NCBI RefSeq assembly: GCF_003369915.1
Contig: NC_046673.1
Location: 18,026,001-18,090,000, forward strand
Direction of reading: 5' to 3'
Source of the DNA: Drosophila miranda
Taxonomy: Eukaryota > Arthropoda > Insecta > Diptera > Drosophilidae
Length of the DNA: 64,000 bases
A program made the translations under genes and the position numbers. Positions 25,732 to 37,148 of the stretch are shown here, piece by piece (positions within the stretch are counted from its first letter, which is position 1; each line of letters opens with the position of its first letter). Below the pieces are notes generated by a model. That model worked only from the letters and a program-made list of their open reading frames with translations. It was not told the origin of the DNA and ran no database searches.

Positions 25732-27181
25732 GCCGAGCGTCCGGCCCGCCCGCCCGCCTGGCCCCTGGCCTGGACCTGGCCCTGGCTGGCAGCAGGAGTG
25801 CCATCGGAGCGCCGTCGGTGGCTAGCATCGACCGGAGATCGATATCGGAGACGGAGATCCATTCGGTTTAAGGCCGCGGCCTCGTGCCACCAGCTCTGGC
25901 ACGGCACCGGCTGTGGAGTTTGGCGGCCGCCGGGCCCGGCCCGTCCCACTGGCTCACTGGCATCCATTGGCTTTATCACGCTATCAAGACAAATTTGATC
26001 TAATTTTCTAAATGATTATCGAGTCGTACCGTTCGCTTTGTTGTTGTTCTTTGCTTGCACGTTTGTTTGTTGTTTGCTTGTTGCTATACCCCCTAGCCCC
26101 TCCCCTTCCCTATTGCCTATTCCCACCAGACTACTACTATTAACAATCCAATACCAAAGAATCGAAAGAATGCCTTTCATTTCGCTCATCAGAGCAGAAT
26201 ATCAGCGAGAGTTTCTAGAATGCAGAATCTATACCCAAGGGTTCATTTGCCCATGAAAGATACAGTGGTGAACCTGATGATCCAGCACATCTGTATACCA
26301 AAGAAGATCGGCAATGGCTGCACTTTAAAGAACATAGAATTTATACCCAAGATCTGGCAGATCTTATACCCCACTGCAGAGCAGAAGATAGTTTACATGG
26401 TTTACAGAACGTAGAAATCGGTGATGGTTTTCATTTCGTGCTGAACGATGCTTTACCGCTCTAAATGTAGCGTGTCATCCGGCAGTGCCCCTCTGCCTGG
26501 GATACGAATGGTGCCAGTAATGTAGTAAAACAAAAAACAAGTTTCGATATATTCTGTATAGATAGTTTATTTCGTGTTCAAACCGCTCACAACTTCCACG
26601 GCTCGTGCTATGAAATGCTCCTAAAACCTCTGGATTACCAGAGCTTAAAAGGAAAACTTTCGGCGCTGGGACACGGGACACAGGGGAAACTCTGCCCACG
26701 GGACATAGGACACAGGACACACACACACGTAAAGGAAAGGGTTGAGAGAAAGGGCATGGTATGGTATCCTTCGGAATATCGGATAGCTACGCATATCGCG
26801 GTGTATTGGACTAAGAAGTACATATTAAAAATACATATAAATACGACGACGACGACAGATTCTGTGAGCCGGGAGTCAAGAGTTCTGTTACACATGGGAG
26901 GAAATACGATACATGATAAATCGATGGTTGGGATGGAATGCTCATCGGCGTCTAGTGTTATTTTGGCCATTCACTTTACTCTTACTACTAATTGGAGGAT
27001 AGAGACATACTATTTGAGCGACTGAGGAGTGGCAGAGTGTTTTTTAGATGCAGATGTACGAGTAGATGTAGGATCTAGATGTGGTTCGGGGTTGTGGGTT
27101 AGGTTTTATCTTATAATGCTAGTTATGTATATGGATTATTACGGATGTATGTAGTTATTAGTCGCTTGGAATTGGCATGGT
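25732..27181. other. Convergent 3' UTRs of the LRRC58-like gene and PPP4R2r
   Basis: No coding sequence is seen. A minus-strand AATAAA (TTTATT at 26566-26571) could end the PPP4R2r transcript about 0.6 kb past its stop. I see no equally clear plus-strand signal for the LRRC58-like gene. Confidence 0.55.
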
Positions 27182-29260
27182 TTACTGGTCCATCACCTCC
27201 TGGCTGGTGTCATCCACCTCCATGGCGGCCATATCATCCTTGACGGCTGCCTCTTCAGTTACCATTTCGCCGCCAGCGGATGCAGCCTCCTCGGACATTA
27301 CCACCTCCTCCCCGTCGGCCACAGAGGCTGCGGCTGTTTCCTCATCGGCCGGAGTGTCCTCCATCGGCTGATCGTTCAACGCGAGTGCTGGTGGTGTGGC
27401 AGCGGTGGCTGCCTCCTTGGTGACTTCTGGCGGTGTTGGTGCGGGCTCATCGTCAGCTATGGCTGACGAGAGAGATTTCGGTGCGGCCTCATCGTCATCG
27501 GCATCGGCATCGCCCTCAGCTGGATCAGTTGACTCAACGGGCTCGACGGGCTCTTTGTCAGCTTCAGAAGCTTTCTCGACAGTCTTGTCGGACTTTTTCT
27601 TATTATCGATGGACTCCGATGATGGTTCGGCAGTGGCCGGTACCGGTGGCGGCGGCTGCTTCTTGCCAGCGGCCAGTTCGGTCTCAGTCTTTTCAGTATT
27701 CCGCTCCTTGACGTCGGCGGTGCCCTCGGCATCATTGGATTGGCCGGGCTTACCAGCTGGTGATGCCTTCTTTGCCGATGATTGTTTGGGATCCGGTGTG
27801 GAGGCCGTTTTCGGCTGTCCTTCTTTCTTTTCCTTTTTAGCGGGAGTAGATGTGGATGTCGACTCTTTGTCTGCGTCCCTATCATTATCCTTTTCGGTCT
27901 TGGCCTTGGCTTCACCCTTTTTCCCCTCAGCGAGGCCATCGCCTTCATCGGCAGCGGGCTTGGGCTTTGGCTCGACTTTCTTGCCTGTTTTCTCGGCCTT
28001 TTCGATCTCCTGCTTCTCAATGATCCTCTCCGGCTGCGGATCGGCAGCATCATCGGCATCGGCATCCTCCTCCTCCTTCTCATCGGCAGTTTCTTTGACG
28101 GCTGCCTCAGGAGATAGGCCGGCCTCATCCTCGTCGTCTTCATCTGGACCACCAGTGGGATCACTCTCGGGGGATGCTTCCTCATCGTCGTCCTGCTCCT
28201 GCTCCTGCTTTTGCTTGCTGCCGTTGAGAGCCTGCTTGGCAGTCTTCACATCATCCTCATCATCCTCGTCGGGCTCTTCGATCTCGGCTGCCTCCTGGGG
28301 TGCATCGGCATCAGTCTCATCCTCGTCGTTCTTCTCATCATCCTCGTCAGCATCATCCTCAGCGTCCTCGGACTTGGCTTTGGTGGCCTGCTCGGACTCG
28401 GCGGCCTCATCCTCATCTTCAGCGGCTGCATCGGCATCATCTCCCTCGTACTCCAGCTTGGCCTTCTTCGCCTTGGGCTGGATGGAACCCCCGTCCGAGC
28501 GCGGGCAACTGGCCTTGGCGGCACCACCCCCACCGCCGCTACTGGAGCCCTCACCACCGGCCTTGCCGTTGTTGAAGTGAGCCGCCGCCGCCTCGTTCTC
28601 CATTTCAATATCGATGTTGACCTCCAGGGAGAGGTCACCATTCACCACAGAGTCCAGGGAGTCGCCGTTCTCGCTTTCCGTGCGTTTACGACCCGGATCA
28701 ATGGTGCTGACCACTGCAAGATCAAGGACTAGGAGTAAGAGGTGGACGTAAGATCCCAACCTGATTTCGGCATAGCACTTACCCAATATGTTCTTCTCCA
28801 GGGCCCGCATGAACTTGTCGATGCGCGAGTACTGCTTCCGAGGATCGATGAGCAGCTCGCAGAGTCGTTGCACGGTAAAGGGAGCCGCATTGAACAGGTC
28901 GAGCCGCTCCAGAAGCGACGATTTCATGGTCTCGTAATTGAAGGGGTCCACGTTCGGATAGTTTGGTATCTCTGTGTGTGGTGGAACAACAACACACGGG
29001 ACATGGGTTATGGGTTGTGTGAAAGTGACCACTGGCTATGGAACCTCGTTACCTTCCAGCCGGGGTGAGTCCTCATTGAAGTGCTTGATCACGCTGAGCA
29101 GCTTTTCGCGGAACAGATACTTGAGGCTGGACCACTTGAAGAGGGTGTCCCCAGTCTTGGCCACATACTGCAGATAGTCCTCCAGCTCCTTGGGTATCTC
29201 CTTCTGCTTGAGGCGGGTGAAACGCTCTAGGATTTGTAGAATCTCCTCGCTGTTCTCCAT
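27182..29260 (-). CDS. PPP4R2r: Protein phosphatase 4 regulatory subunit 2 (PPP4R2-related)
   Basis: Read on the minus strand as exons 29260-29053, 28971-28783 and 28713-27182, all in phase, giving 642 residues. Residues 1-150 match the PPP4R2 core: ELEDYLQYVAKTGDT, WSSLKYLF, then PFTVQRLCELLIDPRK, DKFMRALEKNIL and VVSTI. The rest is a long, highly acidic and Ser/Ala-rich low-complexity tail, longer than in vertebrates. PPP4R2 recruits the PP4 catalytic subunit and PPP4R3 (Falafel in flies) to phosphoproteins in the DNA-damage response, centrosomes and chromatin. An in-frame ATG three codons upstream (29269) has a poorer context (T at -3), so I chose 29260. The gene converges on the LRRC58-like gene. 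Confidence 0.92.
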
Positions 29261-30072
29261 AGTGACCATCAAATTATTGAAGGGGGAACTGCAATAATTT
29301 GTGAGTTCGACAAAACTGCAGATGAAAAACCGGCCGGCTGGAAAATTTTCCTCGCATTGAGGTAGACACACAAAAATCCGACACCGAAAACCGATTCGAC
29401 TGGAGTCGCTGTCGCTGTCGAGTCGGGTCGAATGGAGTGGAGTCGGGGTTTTTGCGAATCGGACGCTGGTTTGTAGGTATGCGCCGAATCAGCGGCTGCC
29501 ACAATGGTGGCGGCACCGGCTGTGGCAGCAACAAGAGTAGAGTGCCAGCCAGCTCGACCGACCGGTGGCAGAAGAGACCCGACCGACTCTCCCCTCAGAG
29601 CATCTGCATCTCACTCGGCAGCATTGAGAGCAGATTATTGGTGGAGGACACTTCGTATACAAACAAGTTATGCTGCTGCACTCACACACACCGCACACAC
29701 TCAGACACACACAAGTAAACACATGCAGATACATGCACATATATGCAGCAAAAAAATCGGCAAACCCTGTCGTCTGAATACGAACGAGTGTGTGCATTGC
29801 ACTGGCAACTGCCTTCGCTTTTTTTTTGCTCATTTGCCGCTTGTTGCAGTTATTGTTTTTGGCATCTGCGCTTCTGTACTGCCGGCAAACCTACCACTTA
29901 TCGGTTGCAGCGCTAGAATATTTGTTTCACTCCCCCCGAAACTCACAAAGTGCATTCGCTATTCTCACTTGCACTGCTTGGCTGGGCTGCTGTTGCTGCT
30001 GCTGCTTTCTTTCTATCACAATCTTGCTCTTGCTGAATCCTTGGTGAAAAATGAAAAAGTTAGGTTGGGATC

Positions 30073-30082
30073 AGTGTGACCC
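30073..30082 (-). promoter_or_regulatory. Motif 1 (M1BP-type) core promoter element
   Basis: The minus strand reads GGTCACACTG within the YGGTCACACTR consensus found at many housekeeping promoters. It would fit a PPP4R2r start about 0.8 kb above its ATG, although similar motifs also occur in dispersed repeats near here. Confidence 0.4.
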
Positions 30083-30468
30083 GCGGATTTATCGATCTGT
30101 ATACGGTATACGGTGTGACGTTCACAAATATACCGAAACTACGTCTTCAATTTCAAAATATACCGGAAGCATATTGACATATTATTTGTATCCAAGTTGC
30201 TTCATATTCCTCGTTTTTGATATTCGGTTGAACATTACTAGCTAGCTAGCACTCTCAGCCCTGAACAAATAGTTTTACCCGATAATCTAATCAGTTTTAT
30301 ATAAAAGTGGTTAATCTTAAGTACCATCTTTACTGGAATTGTTTATAAAATAATGTCAAATCAACAACCATTTTCACTAAAATTTCCTAACATGGTAACT
30401 ACTCGCTAGCTAACATTTGCTACATATTAACTACATCTTAATGTAATTACCAAAAGCGACACCTGCCT

Positions 30469-30622
30469 GACATGCCTTTTATTCAACATTTTTGAACAAA
30501 TTGAGATTTTGGTGGCAAACGATCAGGAATTCGATGCTGATCACGAATTAGTATTCGATGTGCCCTGGGACATGGCTATAAATGGCTATACGGTTTCTAC
30601 ATTGGTGCATTGGTCAAGAGGG
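30469..30622 (+). repeat. Dispersed repeat copy B1 (pair with 51.25 kb)
   Basis: About 150 bp starting GACATGCCTTTT and containing GGCAAACGATCAGGAATTCG are nearly identical to 51249-51405 in the same orientation. The match is best over the middle 80 bp and decays outward, with a small indel near the right end. Probably a fragment of a mobile element; family unknown. Confidence 0.8.
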
Positions 30623-31147
30623 TAAGTCCATAATGCGTCTTAAAATATATTGGAAAATACTATGAAAAGTATAAAACTTACGAGGTGTGTGATCTAGACA
30701 TGGTGGCAAGAAAATAAGAAAATCCGATAATGTATACGGTCTGACCCTCATTTTACTGATTGTATATTCTTCTTGTAGATCCTAGCCATCTATCCCCTGA
30801 ATTTAAGAAACACCACGATTTCTTTCACCTGAACTGCGCTAAAATTTGTCAATTTAGTGTTTTTCGGTGGAATATTAATATACCCTTGGTTTACAATGTG
30901 TTAATATTTCTCCTTCAAGGATTGGAAACCATATTCCTCGGGACATGAGTCTGGCCCATACAAATTGAATGTTGCCAACGGTAAAAATATCAATACCTTC
31001 TAATATATGTATATTTATTCCCCAAATCCATGCGACCTTCACACACAGCGTATTCTTTCCAGCCATAAATTAAATAAAATATTGATTTAATGTAGAACGA
31101 TATTCAACAGCTTCAAGGTAACTCGTGCTCTGATTTCGAACGAATCT

Positions 31148-31243
31148 TCATCCCCGTGGCACCAGCCTCTGGTGCACCATGAAGGCAATCGGTATGGCAA
31201 TAATGCCCAGAAGGATTAAGATTACTTCAGCGACATCCAGCAT
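31148..31243 (-). CDS. Small membrane protein (31-residue smORF)
   Basis: On the minus strand the ATG at 31243 in context TTGCACAATG (close to the fly consensus) opens a 31-codon frame ending TGA at 31148. The peptide starts MLDVAEV, continues with an unbroken hydrophobic stretch (about residues 7-22, ILILLGIIAIPIAF) and ends in a basic tail HQRLVPRG. That is the layout of a single-pass small membrane protein. A perfect DRE (31311-31318) lies about 70 bp upstream and ATTAAA (31086-31091, minus) about 57 nt past the stop, making a compact gene between PPP4R2r and the ZAD factor. I do not recognise the family. Mitochondrial or ER membrane micropeptides look like this, but no function can be assigned. 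It could still be a chance frame. Confidence 0.55.
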   Translation of the reverse strand: MLDVAEVILILLGIIAIPIAFMVHQRLVPRG

Positions 31244-31310
31244 TGTGCAAATTTAAGTATTTTACGTTCAAGAAAATATATGTTGAACAATGTAATGTCG
31301 ATGCAACAAG

Positions 31311-31318
31311 TATCGATA
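31311..31318. promoter_or_regulatory. DRE octamer upstream of the smORF
   Basis: A perfect TATCGATA palindrome about 70 bp above the smORF ATG, a typical distance for a DREF-driven Drosophila promoter. It supports the smORF being transcribed (inference). Confidence 0.5.
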
Positions 31319-32055
31319 GGCAATACCATTAGTGTCAGTGGTGCCAACTATGCAGAGTAGACGTTCTCTGTAAAACGATCGTGGGGAGAAACACTAATAT
31401 AAGTTATTAAAATTAAATTATTAATTTTGCGGTAAAATCTGACTACAGATATTGAGCAGCCAGAACGTGGATTTGTATCAAGATTGTACCATAAATACGT
31501 ATATGCCAATTCAGCATTTGAGCATTGAGAGGGATCAACGGCTCAAAAGGGTCAACGAATATACATACATAGGTAGAAATCCAGTTGATAAAGTGGAAAG
31601 AAAGTGGATGATCATATGGACATGGCATCACATTAACGGAGAAGAGAAGTCAATTCCGTATACGGATATGCTTTATTCCTGAGATTTATTTCGGGATTTA
31701 TTTTCAAGACTTTGTCAGGAATAAAAGCATGGTTTTGGTACGGACTGAAACGCCGTCCTACCAGTATTATCTTTGTGATACCTAATTCCTAACTGAATCC
31801 CGGACGATCCAGTGGTTCATATTATAGTACATGAAGCCCCATCTCTATTTCCATCGCCTTGGCAACGACCAAATACCCTTAAGGCAGGCCAGCTTTACAG
31901 CTCCAATTAGATGATGATGGTGCTGGACTGCGATGCGTCCCAAGGACGAAGGAAATAAAATGTCTTATAGACTGCTAATACTGCTACTTTGTGTCGTGTA
32001 TTTAGTGCATTATTTAGTGGACTAACTAGACTAAGATAGAAGCTAGGCTTGGGCA
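31319..32055. other. Intergenic DNA between the smORF and the ZAD gene
   Basis: No gene is seen. It should include the 3' UTR of the minus-strand ZAD zinc-finger gene, for which I find no clear minus-strand AATAAA. Confidence 0.5.
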
Positions 32056-34131
32056 TTAGGTGTGCGGCTTGAACTGCGGATTGTGGGAGCGGGCCATCTT
32101 GGCGGTGAGCCACTCCTCCGCATGTCGCTGCTTGATGTGCACGTACATGTTGGACCGAGAGCGGCACTCCTTAGGGCAGTGCGGACAGTTGTACAGCTGG
32201 AGGCCCGTGTGGATGGCCAGATGCTCGTCCAAGTTGCGCTGCTGCTTGAAGGTCTTTTCGCAGTACGTGCACTGGAAGCTGGTCGTCAGCTTGTGGGCAT
32301 ACTTGATGTGAGCGCGTAGCGCTGTTCTCGAGTTACACGTCTTCGAGCAATGGGGACAGGCCGTGTTGGTGCTGTCGTGGGTGAAGCGGTGCAGCCGCAG
32401 ACTGTGCTCGTTCTTCAGCCAAACACCGCAGACGGGGCATTGCATGGCAGGTGCAACTACGCCCTGATGCTCGCGCAGATGCCGCTCGAATGAAGGCTTG
32501 AACTTGAACTTTTTGCCGCAGATGTCGCACACATGTCGGTGCAGGTCCTCGTGTATGGACTGGATGTGCCGGCGCAGCCGATGGACATTGGCAAAGCTGT
32601 GCGACACCAAAGCGAAAGAGAAGGACACAACGGGGGTTAGAATGCGTGATGCTCCCTATCTCACTCTCAGTCTCACTCCCGAGAGTCTGTCTGTCTCGAG
32701 CATACTTTTTATGGCATATGTGGCAGATGTGCTCCAGCGTCGCCGTGTCGTGCTTCGCGAGATGGTTGGCCAGGCGTCGCTCACTGCTGAAGGTGCGCTC
32801 GCACTTGGAGCAGGGGAACTGCAGCACCTTGTCGAGTTTCTCCACCTTGTTGTGCACCGTCTCGATGTGGGTGGCCAGATAGTCCTGCGAATTGAGAGTC
32901 TTCTGGCAGATGGAGCAGCTGTTGGGCAGCACCCAAAAAGAGACATGGGAGGAGCTACACCAACAATACGCACACGCCCCGCGGGCTTTACTCACGTGAA
33001 GAGCTTGGGATTGACGTGCTTGCGTATGTGGTCCATCAGCTTGGAAGCGCGTGTGAAGACCTTATTGCAGCACTTAATGTAGAACTCGCGCTGGTGGGCC
33101 TCCAGGAAGTGCACCTTCAGCTCGGACAGATACTTGCCGCTGAACTCGCACAGGTCGCAGTCGGCGTTCATGTAGCTGGCAATGACTTCCTCGTACCGCT
33201 TAGCCAGCTGGGCCCGCGAGCAGCCCTTGGGCTTGCGCTCGAGCGCTGCCTGCAGCTCGCTCTCCTGCACTTCCGTGGGTATGCGCTGGCCAGGCGCCTT
33301 TCTGCGACGCCCTTTGCTGCCCTCGCTATCACCCCGCCCAAGGAGATAATTCAGCTCCTGAGCTCCGAGTGAGCAGGTGTCTTCCCGTGTCTTTGTGGTG
33401 CGGGTGTGGGACCTGCGCTTTGGCTTCAGCTTGTCCTGCAGCTTGACCAGCGGCTCATCTGCAAAAGGGGAACCGCTTCAAATGCGGGGGATTCAGATGG
33501 GTATCCGGTAAGCTTATGGACTTACCATCCGAGGTGTTTTCTTCGGGGACCGGTTCGCATTCGAACTCGCTGTCCGTCGCCTCGATATGAGAAGGATGCC
33601 CGTCTTCCTCGGACAAGTAATCAGTCGGCTGAATTTTGATATCGCCAGGCGGCGCCTGTGGCACCTCGACACTGTCCACATTCACATCTAGAACACTGCC
33701 CAGCAGGCTGAGGTTGTGCATATCGAGGGGCTTTTCGTCCATTTCGACTGCCACCAGCGGCAGCTCGTCAATGTTGACGTCCACATCTACCTCGCCCGTC
33801 CACTTCATCGCCACACAGTCCACGTCGACGGTGAGGAACTCCTTTTTGAGGGTGCCCTGCTTCTGTTCTACCAGCTGCCAGAAGGTATTGAAATCCTCCA
33901 GATGCTCACAGCACTCGGTGCAGACACTCGTCGAGATACTGTCATCGGGCGTGATCTGAAATAGGGCCAGCAGTCAGGAAAATATGGTTTCACTCGCCGC
34001 CCACTTGCCTCCAACTGCAGGAATTTGGCAATCATCTTGACCAGAGTCGTCTCCGCCAACGTCTCGTTCGTTTCGAACAGGAATACGGCATTGCTGGGAT
34101 TTATGGTGCGCAGGCATAGTCTGCAAATCAT
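32056..34131 (-). CDS. ZAD-C2H2 zinc-finger transcription factor
   Basis: Minus-strand exons 34131-34009, 33955-33526, 33458-32996, 32918-32706 and 32596-32056 join in phase to give 589 residues. The N terminus is a ZAD domain (CRLC, then CTECCEH), the insect dimerisation module. An acidic linker and a basic stretch (KPKRRSHTRTTKTR) follow. The C-terminal half has about eight C2H2 fingers (for example LFTCSICQKTL, FPCSKCERTF, CHICHK|NFANVHRLRRH, VCDICGKKFKF, CPHCSKTC, CTYCEKTF). Several fingers are split by introns, and splicing restores the C-x2-C...H-x4-H spacing. The first intron has a GC donor (GAG|GCAAGT); no GT donor there keeps the frame. Expected to be a nuclear DNA-binding protein. 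By position next to PPP4R2r it is probably the CG2889 orthologue, from memory. Confidence 0.88.
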
Positions 34132-37100
34132 CTTTGCTGGGAAAATACAACAAGTTAAATGCACTTTTTTGCTGCTGCTGCTGCTGTAAACAACATAATT
34201 AGCGATGTAATTTGAAATTAGAGATGGGTGGACTTTCAACTATAATTGTGGGTGGGCAGCCCAGTAATAGTGGTCCGGCAACGCTAGTTCATATCATTTT
34301 CCATTTTGTAGATGCAATGCATTCCCAACAATTTAATTAATCAAGCAAAATCATACATTAAATGTTAACAACTCAGGGAATTCACGTAGCTAGATGAAAA
34401 ATGTTCACCGTGCAGATCGATAGCTATGACTGTGCGCAATCGATAGTTCATGCAGCAGTCATTTATGGTATGGCAACGCCCGCCGCAAAATGGCAAAAAA
34501 ATAATACATACGATTTAAAACTAATGGACAATTACGTATTACGTGAAAAGAACGCAACATAAATAATCAAAGTTTAATTGAAACGCAGCCTAGTGCAATC
34601 AGGCGCCAATTAATAGAGCGTGCGTGCGTGTGTGCTGAAACACCAATAAATAAGCATAAGAAAAGTGATTCAAACGAGTATCCCGAACACTTTGGGCCTC
34701 CTCTGATCCGATACCATTTTCCCCATCCATACACTTGCAAAAAAGCGACAGCGACCCATTGCCGAACAGAAGGGGGAGCAAAAGAGCGAAAGAGAGAGTG
34801 AGTGCGCTGACAAAGCCAGTCCACAGCCAGCGCAACACAGCGAACGTGCGACGAAGAGGGACATATCGAAACGAAGCCGAGAAGAAACACAAATTTGACT
34901 AAACCAAATCCAAATAGAATCGAACATTTGTCAACGCTAGCCGCCTGGCGCGTTTTGTGCATTAAACAAAGGCGTTCAGCGAAACGTGTTTGCACTGCAA
35001 AGCATTTCGTTTCGTTGTTTTCATTTTTTTTTGTGCAACCAACACGGCTGGGGCTGAGTAAGCGCCAGAAAGAGTGCAAAAAAAGGAGCCAAGGAGCAAC
35101 GAACTGTGTTTGCAGTGTGTGCGCTGCGTGTAAAAGGGTAAGCTCTATGTGCCAACTGCCTCGTTCTCTCATACTCGCGTACGCGTATGCGTTTTATTGC
35201 TGCTGTCAATTTTCGCACGGGCTGAAAACCCTGAAAATATGGTTGTCAGCTCGTCGGCGAAATTCTTTGGAGTCCATCCTCCTCTCATGTTTTCGGTCAA
35301 ATACGCATTAAAGGTGTGGGAAAAACAAATATGTGCAGACGTTTTATTGAATATATTATGCGACAAAGCAGCAATATTCTCCTGTTATCTCGCTCTCTCC
35401 CACAGGGTTATCCGCCGTTGCAGTAGTCGGCGGTGCCGCAGGTTTACGCCGTATTGATTCTCTTGAACATGCTGTGTATGACACTTGAGTAATTTGTGAG
35501 CAATTTGCAAACTAAATTAAGGTGCGTCAGAAGCGTTACTATCAAATAATTTATTAATTTGCCAGGTGTAGAGTTGCACGCCACTCACATTATATGAGGC
35601 TGTCAATCTGGTTCGATTTTCTGAGGCGGTGTGGCAACGCTGACCACACGCACGCAATACATGCGAAATGTGTAGCTGTGTGAAACTGAAGAGGAAGAAG
35701 CACACGGAAGAAGAAGCAGCGGCAAACTTCATGTTGGATGGTGGAAAGCAAACTGAAACATTTTAAACAAAAGTAAATTAGGGAGCTTGATAAATACGTA
35801 ATAAATATTGGCTTAATTGTCTGCAAAAGTAAAAAATTAAGGGAGAACAAACACTTTTTCTGCATTTAATTTCTACTTTCCAACCCTCCCTCTTTCGGTC
35901 TAACAAACCAAACGCCAAGTGCTGTGTCTGTGTAAGTGCCGTATTTATACGGTACTTTTTAGAATGAGTTTTAAAACTTTTTTTTCCTGATCGTTTGCGT
36001 AGGAAAGTGTAACTAAAATATCCAAGTGAAAAATAAAACAAAAAAGAACCGCATACAGCGATTAAATAATAACTAACAAAGCCATCCTCAGCGTCGTACT
36101 CGTCTCACTCTATCGCTGCGTTTTTGTGTACGTGTATGTGAACGCGTGTGTTAGTGTGTGTGTGTGTTTTGTGTGCGCGCGTGTATTAGTGTGTCCGCTT
36201 ATGAATGGTTGTTGTTATTACAAAAAGGAAAAAGAATTGTTGCCAAGCATTTTATTGTTTCGTATGCACATATGTACACCCCCCCCGCCTGTTCCCGCCG
36301 GGCCACGCCGCACAAAAGAAACCAAACTAAAAATTGCTTACACTACAAATGTTTGCCACTTTTTATATTTGCCTATTGTTGGCTTTGGAGAGAACTTGTA
36401 TTGCTGTTGTTGTATTTGTTGTCAGCCATTGTTCGCTCGTTCCCCGCACCCCCACTCCTCTAGCCACCAATTATTACAAGACGCCACCGCAAATACTTCT
36501 TTCCAATGCGTTGCCGCTTCGGCTCAGTGTGCTGCTGTGCTGTGTTCTGGCTGTGTGTGCGTTTGTGTGGGTAGCAATCAAAGAGAGCACTGCATACAGC
36601 CGTCCCGCTCTGCCTGCCGCCATGCCTTCGGCAGACTCGTTTGCTTGTTCTTTTAATGGAACTGGCGCTAGCCTGCTCACACCAAACATTAGTTGGTTTG
36701 AAGAGGTGCGAGAGGGTGGCATCTCGGCATCAGTGAATGCAATGCATTGCCTGAGAGTGTTGGGGGTGGGTGGGTGTAAAGAGAATGGTTTGTCCACCAA
36801 AACAAAAGCAACAATGGAAAAATTGCAGTAAACAAATTGTGGCCTAACACTCTCCCTTTTTCGTTCTCCCTCTCTCTCTCTGTCTGTCTCTTGCAGCTCA
36901 CCAGAAAGACTGAAGCAAGAAGATTGCCCAATCAACGATCCCCAAAGGTAAGACAGAAAGGGAGATATACATATATATTGAGAGAGAGAACGAGAGTGCG
37001 AGCACAAGCACAAGCAACAACAACGACAAAGGAGAGCGATAAATCCACATCAACATCCACATTGAGATCCAAATCCAGCGCATTGAGAGAGCGAGGAACG

Positions 37101-37148
37101 CGGCGGCGGCGTCAAGGAAGCTAACGCTAATGAGGATCTATTGGCAGC
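34132..37148. other. Divergent promoter region and nocte 5' UTR
   Basis: This separates the minus-strand ZAD gene from nocte. ATCGAT-containing motifs near 34416 and 34439 are possible promoter elements. On the plus strand I infer noncoding nocte exons: one ending at AAAAGG|GTAAGC (35137), a 51-nt exon 36897-36947 flanked by TTGCAG and GTAAGA, and an acceptor TTGGCAG at 37147 just before the start codon, with CTAAC/CTAAT branch-point-like motifs. The transcription start is not located. CT and GT runs are abundant (36126-36200, 36840-36895). Confidence 0.5.

Larger units (their letters stand above)
29261..31085. other. PPP4R2r upstream region and intergenic DNA
   Basis: No coding exon is supported. 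The PPP4R2r 5' UTR and promoter must lie here. GGTCACACTG on the minus strand (30073-30082) is a perfect core of Drosophila promoter Motif 1 (M1BP type) and a candidate for a minus-strand promoter. Beyond it are ATACCG-rich AT sequence and a dispersed repeat copy. Confidence 0.5.

Noticed and set aside
27396-28580. 394-codon Ser-rich plus-strand frame inside PPP4R2r
   Set aside because: Antisense of the Glu/Asp/Ala-rich tail; the poly-Ser results from GA(G/A/T/C) repeats read backwards.
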